DNA from: an uncultured Mollicutes bacterium
GTDB lineage: Bacteria > Bacillota_I > Bacilli_A > ML615J-28 > CAG-313
NCBI GenBank assembly: GCA_900538885.1
Contig: UQAI01000051.1
Location: 1 to 10,904, forward strand
DNA length: 10,904 nt
Reading direction: 5' to 3'
Below the pieces are notes generated by a model. It saw nothing but the letters and a program-made list of their open reading frames with translations, made no database searches and was not told the DNA's origin. Positions 8,701-10,904 of the stretch are shown piece by piece. The translations under genes were made by a program, and so were the position numbers. Positions within the stretch are counted from its first letter, which is position 1. Each line of letters opens with the position of its first letter.

Positions 8701-9085
8701 TTTATATACTCGTGAAACAAATGGTGAAGGTGTGGCTAAGTTAAATATTAATTTAAATCCGGGAGAATATATTTTAACATCTATTCATCCTAATGGTCTT
8801 CAGGTGGGTAAAAAAGTAACAGTTTTACCTACTTTGGAGGGTAGTGATTTAACCATGAATTATAAGGATGGAAGTCAGTTTAAAGCTCGTTTAGTTGATG
8901 GCACAGGTCGTGCATTAGCTAATAAGACTGTCACTTTCAATATAAATGGTGTGTTTTATAATAAGATTACTGATGTTAATGGTGTCGCTAGTTTAAATAT
9001 TAATTTGGTGGCGGGTAAATATATTATTACTTCCATGTATGATGGTTATGCTACTTCAAACACAGTTTTAGTGAATAGATTATAA
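2744..9085 (+). CDS. Giant secreted adhesin-like protein: two beta-helix modules plus twelve Ig-like domains
   Basis: A 2113-residue frame from GTG 2744; initiation at ATT 2753 would give 2110 residues. Numbering from the GTG: residues 1-28 are a signal peptide (basic VKK, hydrophobic core, likely cleavage after ASA28). Beta-helix module A runs from about 62 (YVNPSANLS, then GDGS-type PDGSRDKPY) to NWWG at 373-376. A beta-sandwich-like linker follows. Module B starts at about 494 (YEWYVSPTGHN, GDGSRDNPY) and ends with NWWG at 886-889. From about 1004 to 2113 there are twelve tandem Ig-like domains of 84-101 residues. There is no transmembrane helix, sortase-type signal or recognisable pseudomurein-binding repeat; the last Ig-like domain ends at the stop codon. 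Many N-X-S/T sequons are present. It is probably a cell-surface adhesin of the methanogen ALP class; the ligand and mode of retention are unknown. No catalytic motif was recognised. Confidence 0.85.
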   Translation: MLIISVKKSAFVLILFLIFMSSICIASANDDFNNGVSIDEGIIFENNYDADPIIGDDGDNKVYVNPSANLSVVPDGSRDKPYSSIGEAVNVVSDNSTIILMDGIYNAPGDLDIEINKNLVIKSLTGNVTVNGNGQSTFFNIFDSKSLSLENINFVNGKTTAYSSCYSVICNNGLLTLKNVEFENINTFISVIYNEGDLNIYNSKFSNCVGSNHAAIIFNLGNCNVVNSKLSQATSKPSIYNHHNVFVNNSQIYSIYSNPDYDYDNFKSINMTIINSQIGALQCDNGTFAIKNSNFSEGIEARFSIVDIENVYSKHSSSNIYNSFYASNITIKSSYFDSSIYANTCNLNMTYSVMLGEISGNGKFSTNVSANYNWWGVNKGPAIRYAKNDSKYWVVMTFECKESPINIGTNAEFRATLNKYTDGESMKYLDNPSLLPQMSVKFESQNGKFIYNGGTLVNGTFSNYLRNNNESSLVYAVINSQRLRLVVGTGLTGYEWYVSPTGHNGFGDGSRDNPYKTLDYTIAKALNGNVIYLLNGTYMNNWNSNLEIVKNLTIIGVGNAILSRENDRNIFIVKEWGSLTLKNLNFTINLKQYVNELILVKGGNLTVLNSNFYDIRSIAVISTYGGVQNKGYVFVENTTFKSIVGPLIKGGANIIIDRISAEKCSNIYDSRGMEAYNVCFPVWNYISISNSIFRSNTVGIVNLNPTTYYSSSALSKNIVGDLSSGTVFAYINNSLFIENNFIPGDFYASNRVGLELGRSVYGTCHGEVNNCSFIKNKGKLIEGAIVNNSFFDSNTVCQVSADLINNSYFYKNDNSASADMYSTYPNRGIATANEIYYSVFIGNKALYGGALADTKTVHYSVFLNNSATYGGNDIFVYDGEVDYSSNWWGSNQKPDNNRIFVHIGSLTLDNWVIMSLDAVTNTHIVVALNKLTDNSGNIYEFNSTLPTRTVYFSSDYGIIAPLNTSLENNKADAYVVQNETTADFNIYARIDNQLLDLTLRNNNTQLVMDDVVFYGNNNNYEITLINVNGHKIFNQTLTVVITTPKGEKEYFTLVTDEKGHAKFEVTYPVGVYNMSVYYDGNGYFEGCNKSAKIDVQPSATYLISYNYTFYGKNVNFYAVLSNGQVGIVNQSIKITIIDSKGGTRTAVITTGSTGRADAILSLDVGKYIIKCEYGGDGWYLPSSSVSDVEIRPVNSTIEVPDVTFYGIGNEYNITLKDAHGTLIRGEYIKVVLTQGDLYDVFTLQTGDDGVARLTINYLPGTYQITASYAGDNVYGFAKGSGTIVVNKVLTVISGFHYIKIPLNGVYSVVLTDMFGHRVNNATIKLNIYKGSLLKTYAGVTDGNGEVTFRISQSEGTYLATFDFDGDVWYIDSTGAATIVVDSKTTPGHVSINASDFVQYYGENRYFVISFNDTNAYSLYGKNIVVTISSGDWQQTYNVVTDIYGYGRLQITLNPGIYNITYQYTNQYYGLFAKNSSTISVYRMPITVLGSDVIMNIGEAKYYEIKLLDARNAPVKNMQIVVDINGTKYNATTNNDGIARLLLSLGLGKYLVSYYVDNPNYIPSSGSSYILVVDSNKTSTNIKGDDLNGFDNETLNFTVILSDVLDNPIGYATILVNVSTIEGDFVGSYKSVTKKDGRAVFSFDLEYGRYIISTCYLGSNSYLGSYGINYINVESVGNTTKTVLIAGDSALGGSDKFYVVLIDENGTYIKGKEIKFTVDNQSYSSITDSSGRAYVDVVLSQGFHDIGAIFSGDDTYKKSSVKTTLVISGNSTYLFALNCTKNYRNGTQFYVQLVDSYSNPLANRTVSITINGRTYNRTTDVNGWATMNINLQPGEYEALCAYYGPQKSDNAFAKAVIKVLPTILADNLVKYYLNGSQFYVKVIDGSGNPIVNTNVSMNINGVFYVRQTNSEGIATLNIKLWSGKYILTVHNPYDGLLKSFDVTVLPTIESNDLVKYYHNDSQFYAKFVDGAGNPLVNTKVKFNINGVLYTRETNGEGVAKLNINLNPGEYILTSIHPNGLQVGKKVTVLPTLEGSDLTMNYKDGSQFKARLVDGTGRALANKTVTFNINGVFYNKITDVNGVASLNINLVAGKYIITSMYDGYATSNTVLVNRL
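2753..2827 (+). other. Signal peptide of the second adhesin
   Basis: A short basic N-terminus (SVKK) is followed by a hydrophobic core (AFVLILFLIFMSSICIA) and an A-S-A motif immediately before the polar NDDFNN sequence. This fits a Sec signal peptide with cleavage after residue 28, counting from the GTG. The downstream Met in the core (residue 20) and the TTG at 2780 cannot be the start without destroying or weakening the signal. Confidence 0.8.
2927..3871 (+). other. Beta-helix module A of the second adhesin
   Basis: Residues 62 to about 376. The module begins with YVNPSANLS and PDGSRDKPY, then short repeated strands rich in Asn, Ser and hydrophobic residues (for example LVIKSLTGNVTVNG, LSLENINFVNG), typical of pectate-lyase-like right-handed beta-helices. 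It closes with NYNWWGVNKGP. Pectate-lyase catalytic residues are not recognisable, so a binding or scaffold role is more likely than an enzymatic one. Confidence 0.7.
4223..5410 (+). other. Beta-helix module B of the second adhesin
   Basis: Residues 494 to about 889. It opens with YEWYVSPTGHNG and GDGSRDNPYKTLD, continues with VIYLLNGTY and KNLTIIG, and closes with SSNWWGSNQKP. The plan matches module A and the second half of the upstream gene, which suggests module duplication. A single KALYGGALAD segment near its end resembles the GGA motifs of the first adhesin. Confidence 0.7.
5753..9082 (+). repeat. Twelve tandem Ig-like (beta-sandwich) domains
   Basis: Approximate domain starts (nt): 5753, 6038, 6326, 6605, 6905, 7193, 7472, 7775, 8051, 8324, 8579, 8831. 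Each follows the pattern [Y/F]YG or NG, then F/Y-hydrophobic-V-L-x-D-x-x-G, a middle TDxxG[R/V/I]A stretch, then G-x-Y-x-[I/V], as in Big-type bacterial Ig-like domains. Domains 10-12 are compact (84-85 residues) and close to each other, sharing NINGV[F/L]Y, A-L/S/K-LNI and GKYI or GEYI; domains 10 and 11 begin after VLPT. The upstream eight are longer and more divergent. They probably form a rigid stalk presenting the N-terminal beta-helices; the last domains may mediate wall attachment. Confidence 0.75.
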
Positions 9086-9112
9086 TTTTATTCACATTTT
9101 TCTCTTTTTTTT
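9086..9112 (+). terminator. T-tract terminator after the second adhesin gene
   Basis: T-runs follow the stop codon directly: TTTT at 9086-9089, TTTTT at 9097-9101 and TTTTTTTT at 9105-9112. No hairpin is visible. This is a typical archaeal U-tract terminator. The insertion sequence begins about seven bases after it, so it was left intact. Confidence 0.55.
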
Positions 9113-9118
9113 AATATT

Positions 9119-9146
9119 GGGTGTCCGCCAAAATTAAATTTTGGTT
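9119..9146 (+). repeat. Left terminal inverted repeat of the IS
   Basis: Pairs with 10877-10904 at about 23 of 28 positions, with mismatches at outer positions 2, 7, 18, 20 and 26. It contains the internal palindrome CCAAAATT-A-AATTTTGG (9128-9144), which the right end keeps only in degenerate form. Confidence 0.75.
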
Positions 9147-9161
9147 GACTTGTTGATTTTT

Positions 9162-10658
9162 TTAAAATATTGTTACATCGAGTTTTAATTGATTTTTAAT
9201 GGTTGTGCTTTCGCAGAAATCTTCTAAATCTTCGGTTGTGTTTTCTATTTCTTGTTTAATATTATATAATCGTATTAAATTGTATGCTAGTGCGTCTAAG
9301 TTTATTCTTTCTTCTGTTTTTACCATTCCGATGACTACTTCTTTTTCTATTTGGAATTGTTCTTTGAATATTCCAAATGGTCCTTCAACACTTGATCTTT
9401 TGGCATATTCGTCTTTATATTCTTGTTTTTCCATTTTTTGGTTCATTGCTTTTTGCATTTCTGAACCGTATTCTGTGATGGTTTTGTGTGTTTGTGAGGA
9501 TGAACAGCATTTATTTCTTGCAGGACAGTGTTTACATGCTTCATAATTATTGTAGAGTCTTTTTATTTTGTCTGGTTTTTCTGGGTCTTTGTGTGGTTCT
9601 ATATATTTTGCAAAAAAGTGTAAGTAGTTTCCTTCTGGGCATTTGAATGCGTCTAATTCATAATCATATTCAAAATGGTCTTTATGATATGGATTTGGGT
9701 TTAATTTTCCTATTTTTTCTTTGGATTGTTTTCTATTTGGTATTAATCCATCTATTTTTTTATCCGCCAAGTATGATAGACTTATTTGGTTTAAGTAGAT
9801 TGTGTCTGCACTTATGTATTTTGGTTTGGTGTTAATGTTTCGTATTGCTCTTTCTGCGATATTTGGTAGTTCATAATGGTCTGTAGGATTTTGTGTGACG
9901 TTTATTGCACAGATTAATTTGGTATCGTAATCGACTGCAGATTGGATATTATAGGCAACCATGTAGTTTCCTTTCTTTCCTTTCATAAATCTTGCTTCAA
10001 TATCGTTTACTGGTATTCTGTCTTGTCCTGTGAATGTGAATTGTGTTTCTATTCCATATAATAGTTCTAATTTGTCTTCGTCATCCATGTCTTTCTTTTC
10101 GAGTAATCTTTGGGCTGGTTTATGGAGTTTTTCAAGAGATTCTGGGTCAATTGGTCGTCCTTCGTAGTAATCGACCAATATTTGTGTTTCTTTTTTGGTG
10201 ATGGTGTTGTTGTTGGAATTGTATGCTTTTTTGATGGTTCCATCAATGGCAACGTGATTAAATTCAGTGAATCCTTCATCAAAGGCCTTTTTTAAGGTTA
10301 TTTGCAATAATACTTCAAAATAATTGCCGTATTCTCTTCTGTATCTTTGTATTGATCTTTCAGAAGGTCGAATATCATCACACACGTATTTAAATATGTC
10401 ATGGTATCTTGCCATGTCTGCGATTATTGATGTTCGGTCGATATGTTGTATTTTAGCATAAATAAGTAATTTTAGCATTGAATCTACTGGAAGGGAGCCT
10501 CTTCCTTTCTTTTTCTTAGGCTCTTTGATATTTAAAAGTGGAAAAACTTCTTCAACAAATTCTACGACAAAACGAGAAATATGATTGGCTGGAACATTCC
10601 AATCAAGTGTCTTTATACCTAGTTTTGCTTGATTCTTATCAAACTTTCTTTTAACCAT
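9162..10658 (-). CDS. IS1182-family DDE transposase
   Basis: Catalyses cut-and-paste-type movement of its own IS through an RNase H-like DDE domain. The ATG at 10658 gives 498 residues and is preferred over the TTG at 10673, because GGTG (10671-10668) lies nine bases upstream of it as a ribosome-binding site. The start MVKRKFDKNQ...LDWNVPANHISRFVVEFV matches the usual DUF772-type N-terminus. Candidate catalytic residues, numbered from that ATG: D139 in VAIDGTIKKAY, D285 in ISADTIYLN, and E425 in RSSVEGPFGIFKE. Between them is the family-typical DIEARFMKGKKGNYMVAYN followed by IQSAVD. A Cys cluster (C340, C375, C378, C384, C385; CKHCPARNKCC) lies in the C-terminal domain. Length is typical of the family and there is no frameshift or stop, so it is probably active. 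It is tail-to-tail with the adhesin gene. Confidence 0.88.
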   Translation of the reverse strand: MVKRKFDKNQAKLGIKTLDWNVPANHISRFVVEFVEEVFPLLNIKEPKKKKGRGSLPVDSMLKLLIYAKIQHIDRTSIIADMARYHDIFKYVCDDIRPSERSIQRYRREYGNYFEVLLQITLKKAFDEGFTEFNHVAIDGTIKKAYNSNNNTITKKETQILVDYYEGRPIDPESLEKLHKPAQRLLEKKDMDDEDKLELLYGIETQFTFTGQDRIPVNDIEARFMKGKKGNYMVAYNIQSAVDYDTKLICAINVTQNPTDHYELPNIAERAIRNINTKPKYISADTIYLNQISLSYLADKKIDGLIPNRKQSKEKIGKLNPNPYHKDHFEYDYELDAFKCPEGNYLHFFAKYIEPHKDPEKPDKIKRLYNNYEACKHCPARNKCCSSSQTHKTITEYGSEMQKAMNQKMEKQEYKDEYAKRSSVEGPFGIFKEQFQIEKEVVIGMVKTEERINLDALAYNLIRLYNIKQEIENTTEDLEDFCESTTIKNQLKLDVTIF

Positions 10659-10667
10659 AAATAACAA

Positions 10668-10671
10668 CACC
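10668..10671 (-). promoter_or_regulatory. Ribosome-binding site GGTG of the transposase gene
   Basis: On the minus strand GGTG sits nine bases before the ATG at 10658 and pairs with the GGAGGTG core. It is short, which fits the low translation usual for transposases. It supports the ATG over the upstream TTG (10673-10671), which overlaps it by one base. Confidence 0.45.
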
Positions 10672-10708
10672 AAAATAACTTATACTTAATATAAAATATG
10701 TACAATCA

Positions 10709-10723
10709 AGTATATAAATTTAA
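10709..10723 (-). promoter_or_regulatory. TATA-box promoter of the transposase gene
   Basis: The minus strand reads TTAAATTTATATACTTG, a near-consensus archaeal TATA box (TTTATATA, plus-strand 10711-10718) with an A-rich upstream element. Transcription would start about 25 bases on, near 10688-10690, leaving a leader of about 30 nt before the ATG. It lies within the IS, so the element carries its own promoter. Confidence 0.65.
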
Positions 10724-10876
10724 CTATCTTAAAATCATTTAAAACAAAAAATAAAAATCAAATAAACTTAAATATCAATTTATAAAATAATTAAATAGAA
10801 TAAAATGAAATAAATAAAAATTTACAATAATATAAGAAAAATAATAAAAATTAGGCTAAAAAATTATTTGACGAAA
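10724..10876. other. Extremely AT-rich non-coding stretch inside the IS right end
   Basis: About 150 bases almost without G or C on the plus strand, mostly A-rich, between the transposase promoter and the right terminal inverted repeat. I see no open reading frame, RNA structure or clear repeat. It may hold transposase-binding sites or simply be spacer DNA; nothing in the sequence decides this. Confidence 0.5.
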
Positions 10877-10904
10877 AATCAAAAATCAATTTTGGCGAAC
10901 ACTC
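10877..10904 (-). repeat. Right terminal inverted repeat of the IS
   Basis: Reverse complement begins GAGTGTTCGCCAAAATTGAT and aligns to the left end at 9119 with about 23 matches in 28. The window ends at this edge, so the target flank is not visible. Confidence 0.75.

Larger units (their letters stand above)
9119..10904 (-). mobile_element. IS1182-like insertion sequence, apparently complete
   Basis: A single transposase gene on the minus strand is bracketed by imperfect terminal inverted repeats. The left end starts GGGTGTCCGCCAAAATT at 9119. The reverse complement of the right end starts GAGTGTTCGCCAAAATT at 10904. About 23 of 28 positions match, including a perfect run CGCCAAAATT. The strict boundary may be 9121-10902 if the first two outer bases are flank. 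Length is about 1.78 kb, in the usual range for this family. Layout is asymmetric: 41-43 bases between the stop codon and the left end, about 245 bases between the start codon and the right end. Target-site duplication cannot be tested because the window stops at the element's right edge. Confidence 0.8.

Noticed and set aside
5753..9082. CRISPR array or DNA-level satellite repeat
   Set aside because: The periodicity of about 250-300 bases is a protein-domain repeat with diverged DNA, in a single open reading frame.
9199..10295. Plus-strand open frames inside the transposase gene (9199-9546, 9647-9835, 10110-10295) and a minus-strand frame at 10067-10282
   Set aside because: They are frame shadows of the intact transposase gene, with low-complexity translations and no ribosome-binding sites.
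10671..10673. TTG at 10673 as the transposase start
   Set aside because: It adds only five hydrophobic residues outside the family's usual N-terminus and overlaps the GGTG ribosome-binding site that serves the ATG at 10658.

Overview
The window looks like a piece of a host-associated methanogen of the family Methanobacteriaceae, most likely Methanobrevibacter, with Methanosphaera as the alternative. Reasons: very low G+C content; two adjacent giant Asn/Ser/Gly-rich surface proteins of the adhesin-like protein (ALP) type that is expanded in these archaea; archaeal TATA-like promoters; a GAGGTG ribosome-binding site; and T-tract terminators without strong hairpins. The genus is inferred from gene style, not from a marker gene.

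Layout. (1) 2-2632, +: the 3' part of an ALP gene whose start lies upstream of the window. The reading frame is open from base 2, so the ATG at 314 is internal. The visible protein has NosD-like beta-helix repeats, a second beta-helix with ten GGA[I/L/F]-type motifs, a Gly/Pro-rich stalk, a Ser/acidic segment, and a C-terminal membrane anchor with a basic tail. (2) 2633-2743: T-rich terminator, TATA-like box, a perfect 6-bp inverted repeat, and a ribosome-binding site. (3) 2744-9085, +: a complete secreted ALP of about 2110 residues, with a signal peptide, two beta-helix modules that each end near an NWWG motif, and twelve tandem Ig-like domains that run to the stop codon without a membrane anchor. 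Its start codon is problematic: the only canonical-type start (GTG) lies inside the Shine-Dalgarno sequence, and the well-spaced codon is ATT. (4) 9086-9118: T-tract terminator. (5) 9119-10904: an apparently intact IS1182-like insertion sequence on the minus strand. It has imperfect terminal inverted repeats, its own TATA box and ribosome-binding site, and a transposase with a full D-D-E set. The window stops exactly at, or within 2 bp of, its right end.

How they work together. The two ALPs are probably displayed on the pseudomurein cell wall and used for attachment to partner microbes or host/feed surfaces. One is membrane-tethered; the other is secreted and must be held another way. Each gene appears to have its own promoter and terminator, so this is a tandem paralogous locus rather than a tight operon. 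The IS lies tail-to-tail with the second ALP, just past its terminator, and does not disrupt it. I see no defence system, CRISPR array, tRNA or rRNA. The main points of interest are the non-canonical start, the leader inverted repeat, and the modular repeat architecture of the adhesins.
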